NCBI GenBank assembly: GCA_009823395.1 | Contig: CM020513.1 | Location: 5,687,501 to 5,751,500, forward strand | Direction of reading: 5' to 3' | Origin: Thamnaconus septentrionalis | Taxonomy: Eukaryota > Chordata > Actinopteri > Tetraodontiformes > Monacanthidae | DNA length: 64,000 bases | The notes under the pieces: generated by a model | Databases searched by the model: none | Seen by the model: only the letters and a program-made list of their open reading frames with translations | Told to the model about the DNA's origin: nothing | Part shown: positions 1 to 27,901 of the stretch, piece after piece | Numbering within the stretch: the stretch's first letter is position 1 | Layout: the number at the start of each line of letters is the position of its first letter | Made by a program: the position numbers and the translations under genes

Positions 1-51
1 AAGCCAACCACGTCCTCCATCGTGCTGTAATGCTAATGCTAATCGCCGCAG

Positions 52-316
52 GTTCTCTTGCCAGCTGGAGCTCCACCACTACCAGGCGCTCACGTCCCAC
101 ATTGGCTCGTCCAGCTGCCTGTTTCCCACCTGGGTGAACAACGGCAGCTCCTCCGTCCTCGACGCCTTCTCGCGCCTCGACCAGTACAAGAGGCAGCTGC
201 TGTCCGGAGGTCTGATCTTCAACATGGACCTGCAGGGCTCCTTCACAGCCAACCCAGTCTCGTCGGCCGAGCGCCCCACAGCCGTCACCTCATCCCCAGA
301 GGGTCTCACGATGTAA
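52..316 (+). CDS. Last coding exon of an unrecognised gene (partial)
   Basis: The exon follows an acceptor (cgccgcag, ending at 51) and reads open in one frame to TAA at 314-316. It gives about 87 residues containing HHYQALTSHIGSS, WVNNGSSSVLDAFSRLDQYK and LIFNMDLQGSFTANPV. The rest of the gene lies upstream of the window. The tail is rich in Ser, Thr and Leu, with no membrane segment or recognisable domain, and I cannot assign a family. A long 3' UTR with an AATAAA at 1267-1272 follows, which supports this being a terminal exon. An overlapping ORF in another frame (58-396) is a shadow. Confidence 0.6.
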
Positions 317-1290
317 AGGTGGTTTCCGAGAGTTTCTGGCCTCCGGACCAATCAACATACTGGCCCCAGACCCAACAAGACCTTCAGTCAATCTGAGTCT
401 AATATTAGCCGGCTTTAATTGTGAGAATTTTTAAGGTTTTAGCTGTCTGGGAATTGTCAACCAAGTTGCACTGGGGTTGGATGGAGCAATAATCTAAGTG
501 ATTTGCACGACTTGTGTAAGTGTTTTAATGCAGAACTACATCCAACGTGAGGATGTGTGCACTTCACAGTCATTTGCAAGCATGGAGGAGGGTGAGAAAA
601 AGAGGTGTGGTGCAAAGCCAGTGTGTTTGAGGGATGAGGTGTGACCACGGAGAAGGAAAACACGGGACTGCACCAGTCCGTTTGTTACTCCATTACTCTG
701 AAGCAAGTGTCAATGCAATGTATGTGTATTTAAATGTGAATGTCATTGTCTTTAGTCATTTTTTTTATAAGGTTTTTTTTTTTTGTTTTTTTTTCGTGTG
801 CCAATCAAGAAATTAATTCAAGAAATTTGTGTTAAATAGACTTTTTATGTTGTGTAATTGCAGCTTTGAGGCTAACTCGCGCTGTACATTGCTGTAGAAA
901 TGTACCTAAAGGAAACCTGTTTTTATTTAATGAATAATTGGCACCTTAGTGTTGCCTTTTAGAGACGAGTCAAAGTGCTGTTTCACGCTGATTGTCCAAA
1001 TGGTGCCTCATTATTTATGTGAATAATTGACTTGAATAATTATTTTGTGAGATTCTTCGATAGCGTTTTTTCTCTGTTTTGTGAGGGACGGATTTCTATG
1101 GTATTATTCTTTTCAATTCAAGATTTGTGATCTTCTGTTTTCTCTGAATTATTTTACTTTTGTTCTCTGATTTACGAAAGAAAAAAGTGTGTGCTGCCAT
1201 GATTTTGCTGAAACCGAAACAGGAGTTCAAAACATTTTAAAGGGATTCACATTCATGCCATTAATGAATAAACAGGGCTTCTTCTGTTTT
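317..1290 (+). other. Probable 3' UTR of the upstream gene
   Basis: AT-rich, non-coding sequence following the stop codon at 316. It ends near a canonical AATAAA at 1267-1272 followed by a T-rich stretch. No ORF here resembles a protein family. Confidence 0.5.
1267..1272 (+). terminator. Poly(A) signal AATAAA
   Basis: Canonical hexamer with a downstream cttcttctgtttt stretch; the best 3' end for the partial gene at the window start. Confidence 0.45.
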
Positions 1291-2487
1291 AACAGTAACT
1301 ACCGCTTGTGATGCTGTGGATGTTTTTCTCTCTGCTGTCGGTTCTCAGAGATCAGTTAATGAACAGCGGCGTTCACAGTACACCCACTGCGCTGTGCACA
1401 CAGAGCAGGGAACAGCGTGCACGTGTCTCAAATCAAAGTGACAAATCAAAGTGGAGGGCACTTTGAGGACACGCTCATCGATTGTGATGTTGTTATGATA
1501 CCATAGAGATGCTGCATTTGTGATGATCCTCCTACTTGATGTATTTGAAAGGTTCTTGTAGATGTCAAAAATAGTCGACAGTGTCAAGGATTTAGTTGAG
1601 AAAGTCTCTCACCAGCCTTTTTAAGTCGTGCGTCATGTTCATGTTCCTCTCTGAACCACAAACAACTATTAACGTAACTTAATGACAAAAAAAGACAGAT
1701 GGCGACAAAAGGGGCCGCAGAGACAAAGAGGATTTACTGGCGACGAGTAAATAAGCCCTTGGCGCAGTAGCGTCCTGTCAACAGTAGAGGCGCACACGCT
1801 CGCCAACCCGGTTCCCTGAAGGCATCCCGTGTCCTAACGCGTTTCCCCTCAAATAATAAAATGTGTCTCTGGCCGGTACTGTAAACAACAGCGATGTTTA
1901 CCTTGGCGCTGTGTTGTGCCAACACTTCACAATACCTTTTAAGTGATTTCAGGGGAGGAAAAAAAAAATTAAAGGGCTTGTGCCTGCTAACTGAAATAAC
2001 AGGTTTTGCTTCTAACTTTTGGATGGCAAGCATTCCGTAAGTCCATAAGAGGAGGTTTCAGGACGAGGTTATGTTGGTCTGCTTGTGTTTGTATGTTTGT
2101 TTTTGAAGTTTGACAGCACCGACTTTGTAAATGCAGGCACCACAAAGTAGGCCAACTGCCAACTGCTGAAAGAGTTTGGATATTGTTGAAATGTATGGTC
2201 ATAAAATTAACGATGCTTATGGACATATATGGAGAACTGCGGTGTTTTAGGGTAGTCCCAAATAATCAGTTACGTGAAATGAACTCTGTGTCGCTGTTGT
2301 ATGATAAGAAAATTCATCCCATAAAAGTATTACACAACATGATAATTTCAATAAAAGTAGTGCAGTCCATAAAGCGAATACAACGAAAGGAAAAAAAAGA
2401 ACTATGTCAGTTTTCCTCGTGTACGTCTTATTTATGGAAGTGCATAACTTTTTTATTTTAGACCCTAACTTTAAAATAATAATAATA

Positions 2488-2550
<63 letters not shown>

Positions 2551-2769
2551 GTCTGAAAACACATTTATATGTTCGGAGTATGGGATTTCAGAGTAGTACA
2601 TAAACGCAGCACTGAAAAAAAAAAAATCCCCCAGAAGTTCGTCATGAAGTTCAACAGTCATTTCCGGTGAGCGCCCACCAGGGGGCGCAGCCAGGGGTTG
2701 GAGGAGTCCTCGATCCAGCCCATCCAGCCCGCTTCTCCTCGTACCATGAGCTGAATCAGACCAGGGAAG
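1291..2769. other. Intergenic region and PPP1R12 upstream region
   Basis: No coding exon seen. It holds an (AAT)n array at 2475-2550. The last ~130 bases before the PPP1R12 ATG become GC-rich and presumably include its promoter and 5' UTR; no TATA box is obvious. Confidence 0.4.
2475..2550. repeat. (AAT)n microsatellite
   Basis: About 25 AAT units, nearly uninterrupted. It creates a Tyr- or Leu-rich spurious ORF on the minus strand. Confidence 0.95.
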
Positions 2770-18116
<15,347 letters not shown>

Positions 18117-19415
18117 ACGGAGTGGGGGGAGGATGGCCAGGGGCCCCTCTCCTCCTCCACCATCCCCCACCACCACCTCCTCCTCCTCCTCCTCCTCCTC
18201 TTCCTCCATCCTTCTCTCTTTCCTCACATTCCTCCCGGTGCCAAAGAGAGAGCGCGAGCGAGGGAGCGGCGACGGCGGCGTGTCCCACTCACACAAATGC
18301 GACGGCGCAACCCGACGACGGCGACGCCCCCTTGCGAACAGCTGGAGTGGCTTTTGTGTGCCTTTGCGTTTTCTATCATCATCATAATTATCATTATTAT
18401 ATTATATTAACTCCCAACTTTTGTCACGGAGAAGCACCGGTTGCCGGCGGCGACGGCAGCAGCAGGACAAGCTAGCCACATGCTGCTGCCGCTGCTGCAG
18501 CTGCTGCTGCTGCTGCGTGATTCACACTCTTCCTGAACGCACATTCCACATTGGCCACACGGGGCAGCTTGGGCCTTGCAGCTCCCACTTAAGAGTATTT
18601 ATTGCATTTTTATTTTTTTTGGGGATGAACTCACTTTATCACAATTTACCCGCTTAAACATGAGGTGTGTTGCAGCAACTTTTAGTGTTTTTTGTTGTTT
18701 TTTTTTGGTTATTGTTGTTTTATTTTTTACATTTTTTTTTGTCTTCTTAGGGGAAATTAAAAACAAAGCGGCCCTGAAACGATCCTTCTCACCTGGCCAG
18801 GAGGGGGCGCCGTCCGTCTGAATCTCCGCTGCGTCATATCGTCTGCGCACACACGCGTGTTAAGCCCACCACCACCTCCACCACCACCTACCTCTCCACT
18901 ACGCACTCCCTCCAGCCACACCCACACCTTCCTTTTTTTTCCCCCTACCTACCTTGTGACCACAGACACTCTGGAAACCAAATCACGTGACTTCGGCAGG
19001 AGCGACCACAGCACTTTAGCCTCAGAAACCCTCCTCACAGAGCAGCGCCAGGCCCCCGGGGGGGGAGACCCATAGCTAAAGGTCAAAGGTCGTTGCACAG
19101 ACATGGAGCTTCTGTTGGAGCAATTTTTTTTTCTTTAATTATTGCCATTGATAAAGATATTATTTTCATAGGGGTTTTTGTGTTGTTTTTTTTTTTTCAG
19201 TGTTGAATTTCTCTCTTCCTTCCAGGGAGCGTGTTGATGTATATGACCCGTGTATAATTATTATTCCTCAGCAGCACCCCACCCCTCCCCCTATGAAGTA
19301 AAACCCCACGTAGCCTCTGCTCACATGTTGGTTTTCTAATATATTGAATGGCTGTCTGCACCCTAATTATTATAATAATAATGATGATATAATAAAAAAA
19401 AGTGTTTTGAAGTGG
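18117..19415 (+). other. PPP1R12 3' UTR
   Basis: Follows the TAG at 18114-18116 with (CCT)n-rich and T-rich stretches. It probably ends after the AATAAA at 19391-19396, which is followed by a GTGTTTTG-type GU-rich region. Confidence 0.55.
19391..19396 (+). terminator. Poly(A) signal AATAAA for PPP1R12
   Basis: First clear AATAAA followed by a G/T-rich element after the stop codon. Confidence 0.5.
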
Positions 19416-22400
19416 CTGCCTGGTTAATTTGGACGTGTTTAGCTGCAGCGTGTTTTGCGCCTCCTATTGTGTAAAACGTTTTCCATCTCGATGTAAAACA
19501 AAAATTTTGCACAAAGCATTCAGTGATGAACAATAACATTAGTGATAAATGTCAGTCCTTACGGAAGAGGATTAGAGCCACAAGAAGAGGAAAAACATAA
19601 GAGACTTTTTTCCCCCAAGTTTCCAATTCGAGAATGAAGTTGAAATTTTTCAGATTAAAATTGACGTAAAGAAGACGAAATTTCGTCAATATAATCTAAA
19701 TTTTGCAATTAATATCAATGTGAAGTAAGTCAAAATGGTAAGAATAAAGTCAAAAGGCTCTGCGTGCAAGTCTAGCGGAGTACTTCTGTTTTCGCCAGTT
19801 TCCTGATTACTGTGGGTCACTGGGTTAATCCACCATCCATCCAGTCTACTCACCAATTTCCACATTTCGTCTTATTTTAATGTCGACTTTATACAAGAAA
19901 TGTCCTCCTTTTTTTTCAGTCAACTTTATTCTCGAAATTTTGACTTTATTCACGAAATTTCAACTTAAAACTCGAAATGAAACTTGAATAAAAATAATAA
20001 TATTTTTCACTTCTTGTGACGCTAATCCTCTTTCGTAATTCCCGTATATCTTCTTCCACACAGTGTAATTTTTTTTTTTTTTTAGAAACTGTGCATTAAC
20101 ACACGTTTTCCATCTGTGATGTCACAAAGGGCACATATTCCTCTCTCTGGTTCGTGACCGGAGTCGGCCCCTTGTGTTTGTACTCGTTCCCAAACGTGGA
20201 AGGTCCAGTAAAGCATCAGTTTCAGCGGCGGGCTGCAAACAGAGGGCTAACATGCCGCTTTCTGGAGGTCCCGAGAGGTTTTCTTTTTTTTTAAGGGCGC
20301 AGGGTGGGAGGGTGAGTGATCGCAGAGAGGCTGCTCAGCTGGAGTCTGGGATAGAACATAGCGCAGCGTGTTTGGACGGTGACTCCAGTCCGGCGCTGCT
20401 CCCAGGTGGACCGTCCATCAGCAGGGGGGAGCCGGCAGAGGTGCTGTCACTCGGCCGGAGCCTCGGCAGACGCTGCAGCTCATCCAGCAGCTGGCGGCCT
20501 CTGGGAGCTGAGGGATGCTCGGCGGCGACAGCGGGGCCCAGCTCCTAATAAGGCCTGGCAGGTCGGCCGAGGAGCTCTCTGTAAATATCCCTCCGGTCTG
20601 AGAACGACAAGAGGAAGGGAGCCGGGGAGGAAGAGGGAAGCGGATGGATTGCAGCCTTATATGGACAAAGCGCTGCTTTTCCCAGGCTTTGTGGCTCTGA
20701 CCCCCGGCAGGGCGCCAGGCGCTGCTCTCAAAGCTGCCCGCCGCCACCTAGTGGTCCGGATGGGGTATTCTCTGCGACTTTATTGGTTTACCTAATTTAA
20801 TAAAAATGAAGTTAATGCACTTGTGTTTATTTATTTAGCATTTTTTTTCTATTACACACAAATTAGACAAATTCTGTCGGTATGTGCAAGTTTTTTTCCC
20901 CAATAAAATTAAAAGAAAAACATTTGCCGTAACACAACATATCATATCTTAAACTTTGCCCTCTTTGTTGTTAAATATTAACCAATAAACAAAACCAGTT
21001 AAAATATCATAGCACCCTGATGTCCTGCGTTTTCCTGTTGACCTGAACTGGACGTCATCCATAACGTTGTCAGGTCTATTTCTCTGACCTTTCCAGTCTT
21101 CTCTCGGTATCCAAAACCAGCTACATGGACAGATTAGGAGACGGGGAAGGAAGCGAGATGAAGCGAGGGGCACCAGCTGGATCTCATTCTGACCGAAACC
21201 TCTGGAGAACGGCTGCAGGGCTGCAGGGGCAGGATGCAGAGTTCAGCCAGTGGTGGTGGGGAGCCGTGGAACAACTAGATGTGAAGAAGACATAGAAAGG
21301 TATTGGCCAAAAGTTTGACCTCAGCCAAGAAATCAGATTCCTGCAGAATAACTTTGGACTGCAGGAGCATGAAGTCAGACATGAGCGACACTTGCCTCAG
21401 GGCTCTGTTGAGCAGACCTGCACGATTTATGGCAGAGAAAGTGATGTGATTTCTGGAGTAAACAGTCTCGGAGCGACCAGCAGAATATTTTTATTGCCTC
21501 AGCCAAGTTGAGCTTTTAATTATCCTCATATAAACACAGAGATTGGCAGCAGTGGTGGCAACCGGCAAGACAAACTGCCAACAGAGGGGGGCGCTCACAC
21601 CTGCGTTTAAACCTGACGTGCGTGCCTTTGGGCTGTGGTAGGAGCCGTAGCACCGGGTTGAAGAGGACCCAGGTGGACTCAGGTGGACTGAGGTGGACCC
21701 AGGTGGACCCAGGTGGACTCAGGTGGACCCAGGTGGACTGAGGTGGACCCAGGTGGACTCAGGTGGACTGAGGTGGACTGAGGTGGACTGAGGTGGACCC
21801 AGGTGGAGAGGCCTAGGTCGAAGTTGAACTCACGATTTCCCCCGCTGCACCGCGGTGTTTTAAACCTGTTTGAGCTGCTTCATGCATTCCGGGAAATAAG
21901 AAAGACAAACCAGAGAAAAAAAAAAGCGCCATTGGCGCCCCCTGCTGGCAGGTTGAGAGACATCAGGTTTCGGCCAACCTTCGTCGCTACTTTCTACCCC
22001 CGTCAGCGGTTCACAGTCCATCGACGAGTCTAGACTCGTGATCCGAACTCCTAACACCCGCACCATGTTTTCCAGTTTCCGTCCGACCGACTTGTTTTCC
22101 TGCGGCTTTCCGGAGCTTCACACTCACTTTTCACACTCACTTTCTGCCCTGAAGGAACCTTTTTTCAAAAGGACTTTCTATGTTTTGCAAAGTCGGATTT
22201 ACCGTAACTTTTAACCTTTTCTTTTTTTTTTTTTTTTAGTCTCGGACGCAGATGCTTCTTCCTGATCACGTGAGAGCGAAAAGCTTCGCCCGTTAAAAAA
22301 AAGAAAAGAAAAAAGAGGACGAGAAGAAAAAGAGAGTTGAATTCGCCGGAACGTTCAAGTTGAAACATCCGTTTATTTTCCATCAGTTGGTTTTCTTTTT

Positions 22401-22694
22401 CGGCTCTCGAGGCTCAGATGTCTGACAGATGACTCACTGCCATCGCGCGGCCTGATTGATAATTTAATCAGGCGGAAGTTGAGCTGCCAAAAAAGTTGGC
22501 AGGAAGTTGGGAGGTTGAGGTCAGCTGTTTACATGATGAAGGTTTAGGACGATATTTTGGAGCAAAGAAAAACAGAAATTACCAAAGTGCCTCGTGCCCA
22601 TTAAGTGTTTTCTGCTGAGTGACGTGCTTCCTAAGTGGTCTCTCATTGGTCCAGATCTGGGACGCCACCACCCGTACTCCCAGCCTCCCAACAG
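19416..22694. other. Intergenic region between PPP1R12 and pgghg
   Basis: No coding exon recognised. It contains a 10-bp minisatellite at 21669-21806. Upstream pgghg non-coding exons may lie in the last part but cannot be placed. Confidence 0.4.
21669..21806. repeat. AGGTGGACTC 10-bp minisatellite
   Basis: About 14 tandem units of AGGTGGACYC or AGGTGGACTG. Confidence 0.95.
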
Positions 22695-22712
22695 GTCTAG
22701 CCGCCCCTCACC

Positions 22713-25700
22713 ATGACCTCTGACCCTTACCTCTTCTCCACCGACACCCTGCCCGACGACCGTCGCTTCCTCCCCCCGCTGGCCAATGGGCTCCTGGGAT
22801 GGAGGGTGTACAGCGACATCATGCACGTGGGTGGCATCTACAACGGCGAGGGTGGGAAATGTCACCGGGCTGACGTGCCCTGCCCTCTGGCTGTGGAGCT
22901 GGAGCTGGGGGAGGAGCCTGTCCAGCACACCTACACCCTGGACGCCCACTCAGGTAGCAGCCGTGTCGATGCGGGGAGGGAAAGTCTTTCGCGCCGTGAG
23001 CCGTTTTTGCCTCTTTGCCGTCCTGTCGTCTCCAACAGGCACCTTCACGCACGCGCTGAGCGCGGCGGGGGCAAGCGTCTCGCAGCACCTGTACGCGCAC
23101 CGGCACTACCCCAACCTGATGGTGATGGAGGTGGAGGTGGTGCGACCGGTGACCTCCGAGGATCCCACCACCGTCAACTTGGTCAGTTCCTTCACGCCTC
23201 AGAGTGCAGACATCGATTTCCAGCCCGGCCCGGATTACAGAGGAGGAAGGCGAGTGCACTCAGTGTGGTATTTGACTGGCTACATGTGATTATTATTGTG
23301 ATTATTATCGCGATTTTTCTTCTCCCTCTACCTTTTTTCATCTACCAGTTTTGCAAAGGTGAAAAACACTTGCGTTTTCTTTTGGACAGATAGATTAAAC
23401 GTCACAGTTTCTAAAGAAACAAAAGAAACAAACAAGTGTAACATCACAAAGGTGCAAACAAGTCTTAAAAAGTACCACACAGGTACAGGATGTGCTTTTT
23501 TTAAAACTTTTTTTCCCCACTTGATATGCAATTCCAATCTTTTGACCAGACACATACCTCTCTCCATCAGACACATCCAGGGGCAGACCAACACTGCAGA
23601 GTTCCCAGGAGTTCCTCGCTCCACGGTGCACCTCATCTGGACCCCCGTTCCCTCCAGTCTGACGCTACCGCCGGAGCAGAGCGCAGCTCGCTGGGGCTTC
23701 CTGCTGGTGGCCGCCGACACTTCTGCCGGCGCCGAGGAGGTCTTCGACCAGGGCCTGGAGCTGATGGCCACCGGCGACCTGCGCCCGTCTCACCAGAAGG
23801 CCTGGAGGGAACTCTGGCTGCGCAGCACGGTGGAGGTGGCGGGCTCAGAAACCCTCTGCCGAGCTGTGATTGGCTGCTTGTTCTACCTCCTCAGCGCCTT
23901 CCCGTCCATACACGACGCCTCCAGCTCTTTCGGCGGAGTCAGCCCGGGTGGGCTGTCCAACGGCGGGGACGGTCAGGACTACTGCGGCCACGTCTTCTGG
24001 GACCAGGTGTGACTTTCATTCTGCGCTGTCTATTCTTTCCTCAAGATTTTTTCATCGCAGCGACTCTGCATTCCTGTGACAGGACATCTGGATGTACCCT
24101 GGCATCGCCCTCTTTTATCCCGAACTGGCCCGGGCTGTGCTGGAGTACCGAGTGCGGACAATAGATGGCGCCAAACACAATGCACAAAAGCAAGGCCATG
24201 AGGTATCAGGAAAACGTATCTCTCTGAGTAATTTAGTGAAGATTGTGAAAGTTTGTTCTATTGCAGACTTAGGTGTAGCATTATTTCACTAGTAAGGCTA
24301 GCTAGCATTAATGTTGCCCTTTGATCTAATCAGAAAAGTTATAAATGCGTGTTGATGAGCAAGCTGCATTTTATCTCAATTAAAATGATCAGTAAGTAGA
24401 GAAAGAGTTTTCCTGTTAAGCTAACTGTCCTGTTGTTTCATCTGCATAATGAATTGATTTGATTTGAATGCTCACATTAATTCTGTAGCATGTTGCACTG
24501 TCTTTAAGGCCTTCCCTCTGCACACACAGTAGACATGTTAGCCTGTTTTGCGCAGAAACCTCAGACAACATTCAATATCGTTGCATTAGCGAGTGATTAG
24601 CTCAGGGGAAAAAAGGCTACGATTGACCCTGTTACCTTCAAAGCAAAGCCCTCAAAGATCAGATGTAGATTTGAACAAAACTCAATTTCCTCTTCTTGTT
24701 CTACGTTTGGACGACAACAACTGCCACACACAGGGTCTGAAGTTCCCGTGGGAGAGCGCTGTGTCGGGGAGGGAGGTGTGTCCAGAGGACGTCTACGGAC
24801 AACAAGAGATTCACATCAACGGAGACGTAGCGTTAGCCTTCCAGCAATACCTCTACCTCACGCAGGTAATCCAACTTGGCAACCGTGTTTTTTGTTTGTC
24901 TGCGTGTGCATTGGTGTTTGGTGACGTTAGCTCTTTTTGTGCCAGGACTTGTCGGTGTTCTCAGAGGGTCAAGGCAGTCAAGTGGTCTTCGGAGTGGCTG
25001 ATTACTGGGTCTCCAGAGCAACGTGGAACCCCGATGACCAGCAGTATCACATCCTTGGTAAAGAAAGTTGTGGGAGGCTGTGTTGTCTTTCTTATAGAGT
25101 TTTATCTGTTTCTGGGCGGCTCAGAAGTATCTTGTAGTAGTTTGAGTTCAAATCCCTTCCCAAATCCTACACACCGTTGTTTTAAGACTCATGGATGCAA
25201 TTAAAGAAAACAAACCACCTTCTGTGTCCCTTTCTGTCCCTTCAGGTGTGATGCCACCTGACGAGTACTACTACAACGTCAACAACTCTGTCTACACAAA
25301 CGCAGTGGCCAAATTCAGGTATTGGGAGTCCGACGCTAGCGTCTACACGTACAGCGAACACCGACGGTGCAAACGATGACTTTTTTGAAATCCCCCAGTC
25401 TCCAATTTGCTGTTGAGCTGGCTTCCCTCCTCCAACATCCTGCGCCGACAGAATGGCAGCACGTCGCCGAGCACCTGAAAATTCCTTTTGACAATGAATC
25501 CCAGTACCATCCTGAATTCGATGGCTACACCAAAGGTTATAATAATCATTAGGAAATAATCACACAAAGATGGAGACGGCAGAGTGTGAACTCTCTGTCC
25601 ATCCTTTCCCAGGTCGTCAGGTGAAACAGGCCGACGCGGTGATGCTGTCTTTCCCTCTGGGATTGGCCATGTCCCCGGAGGTCAGAAGGAACGACCTGGA

Positions 25701-26998
25701 GACGTACGAGCCAGTCACGGACCCGAGCGGTCCGGCCATGACTTGGGTGAGGAGACGCTGGCAGGTCTTCGGAGTCGATCGTGACTGTAATCGGCAGAAA
25801 GGAACTGATAAAAGAGGGTTTGTTTAGTACGGGAAGGTGATTGGACAAACATTTTGTCTTTCACACTCCACATTCAAGGTGGGTTACTGCTGTTTGTGCC
25901 TGGTTGCGACAACTGAATCATTGAGGAAATATTAAATCCGTGTTAAATCCGGTGAAGAGGAAAAACGTCCTGTCAACAGACGAAAACCTCCAGCGTCTCG
26001 TGAAAATGCCTGCTACGCCGAGCCTGTGCGAATCCTGTTAGCATTAGCTAAACCTGCAGTAGCTTCCTGTAGCTCTCATTTGTCTTCTGAAGTTTTTTGT
26101 TTTTTTTTACTATCATTTCTTGTTAAGGACAGCCGGCTGCTCGTTAGGTATATTGTTTACTGCAAAACAGTAACGTCAGTGCCCTTTCAAAATGCTAATT
26201 TCAATGCTTGGACTTTTAATTCCAAGGGTATGTTTGCGATTGGTTGGCTGGAGCTCGGCGAGCCTGACAGAGCTCTGCTCTTACTGGAGAAGTGTTTCAA
26301 GAACATCCAGGGACCCTTCCAGGTACTCGAGCAATCAGCTGACAACACGGGGGGGGGCGGTTCTCTGGATGCTGACCACACTTCTTCTCACAGGTGTGGA
26401 GCGAATCGTCGGACGGCTCCGGGGCGGTCAACTTCCTCACTGGGATGGGGGGATTCCTGCAGGCGGTGCTGTTTGGTTACACGGGGTTCAGGTCAGCCGT
26501 GGCAGCACAGTGAAAAAAGAAAGTGTAGAACAAACAGCAGTGAAACAGTGGATTTTAATTTTTGTCTGTCTTGGTGCCAGAGTTCAGAGGGAGTGCCTGG
26601 TCTTCTCCCCGCACCTGCCCAGCGACGCCTCCGAGCTCTGCATCCGCGGCGTTAGCTACCTCGGCCATCAGATGGACTGGCTGCTCAGAAAGGACGAGGT
26701 TTGTGTGATCGTGAGGGAACAGCCAGGAGGCGGTGCAGCAGCTCAGGACTGTGATCTGCAGGTCGTCCTGAAGGCATCGGGGAGCAAATTCCCACTCAAA
26801 CCAGGTAATGACAAACACCGAAAAGGCAGAGCAGCTAGCAGCTGTTTGATTCACAGAACCAAATCATTTATGTTCACACAATTATATTAACGTTCTTGTC
26901 CATATTTATTAATTTATTTAGGGCAGCCAGTGACCATTCCACGAGAGCCTGGTTTCGTGTGCAAGATGGCTGTGACATCCCACTGCTGGCCTTTCTGA
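22713..26998 (+). CDS. pgghg: Protein-glucosylgalactosylhydroxylysine glucosidase (ATHL1)
   Basis: A GH65-family hydrolase that removes glucose from glucosylgalactosyl-hydroxylysine of collagen. The model is 703 aa (human is about 737). Exons: 22713-22953, 23039-23249, 23550-24006, 24083-24202, 24734-24865, 24946-25057, 25246-25318, 25399-25535, 25613-25746, 26227-26322, 26394-26491, 26581-26804, 26922-26998. Family hallmarks in order: [13 protein letters not shown] and HVGGIYNGE near the N-terminus, GGLSNG then GHVFWDQDIW (about residue 300, the region of a catalytic Asp reported in the human enzyme), [38 protein letters not shown] and [16 protein letters not shown]. The ATG is preceded by CTCACC and by a likely splice acceptor at 22694, so there is probably a 5' non-coding exon. 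The second intron needs a GC donor at 23250 to keep phase. Confidence 0.93.
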
Positions 26999-27218
26999 AA
27001 CAGCAACATATAAATGTGATGATATTCTTTGAATTGATGAGTCTGATGTATTAAGGAGAAGAATGACAATGTGTGAAGTGAATAAGATAAATAACATCTC
27101 GATATAGAAATGTGTATCAATTTTACATGAAGACAGTGATGAAAGACAATGAATTGACTCTCTGAACTTCACCTGATATCACTTGAAATATTGTCAAACC
27201 ACAAACACATTTTCTCTT

Positions 27219-27278
27219 AATAAAAACCAAAAAGTGTGCATTCTGTCTCTGGCGACGCTGTCATACACAGTAAATAAA
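27219..27278 (+). terminator. Poly(A) signals for pgghg
   Basis: Two AATAAA hexamers, at 27219-27224 and 27273-27278, 220-280 bases after the stop codon. Confidence 0.5.
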
Positions 27279-27559
27279 ATGGTCTCAAGCTTTTGTGTGG
27301 CTTTCAGCGCTGTCTTTGTTTTGATGTGACACATGGCTTCAAATAACTTGAGGCTTTTATTTTTACCGGAACGAAGCCACATCCTGCAAGGAGAGCGACG
27401 CCAAACATAAGTCAAAAATAATTATAAATAATGTATCTATTATTTTTTTTAAGTATGTATATTTGCATTATTTGTAATGACCGAAAGTGGACATGCTAAA
27501 GGCAAATGTGTCTTATTAAATCGACGTGCTGCGTGTTTTGTTGTGTTTCCGCTTATGTT

Positions 27560-27901
27560 AGCCTTTCTGCGTATCGATTGGTCGATTTAAAATATGAGCG
27601 GCGGCTTTAACTCCACCCCGAACTTCCGCTGGGATTTGCTCGATATGTGGCTCTGGGTTACCGGCTTTAACACTCCGCGCTTCTTCGAGCCTGCCTGACC
27701 CTCTTTGTGAACGGCGAAACTCCGCCCCTGTCGAATCACTGGCCTCGAATCAAACAACACTCCGCCTACGTCACAGAAGCGTGCGTCGCGATAGGCCGCC
27801 CGAAGTTTAAAACTAGTCAAACGGTTGTCAGCGGGGAAGGCATCCGATTCATCGAGGACCGTCCGTACGGGAGTGTTTTTAAGTCTACGCTTTAAACAAA
27901 G
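27560..27901 (+). promoter_or_regulatory. Candidate incenp promoter and 5' non-coding exon
   Basis: A CpG-rich block with inverted CCAAT boxes (ATTGG near 27576). At 27797-27815, GCCGCCCGAAGTTTAAAACT has the layout of a CDE/CHR cell-cycle element: a GC-rich half, a four-base spacer and TTTAAA. ACAAAG|GTAGGG at 27901 is a good splice donor, and the first coding exon begins with an acceptor at 28831, so a non-coding exon ending at 27901 is likely. No transcript evidence is available. Confidence 0.4.

Noticed and set aside
23526..24164. 212-aa alternative-frame ORF over pgghg exon 3
   Set aside because: Out of frame with the GH65 motifs and runs through the donor at 24007.
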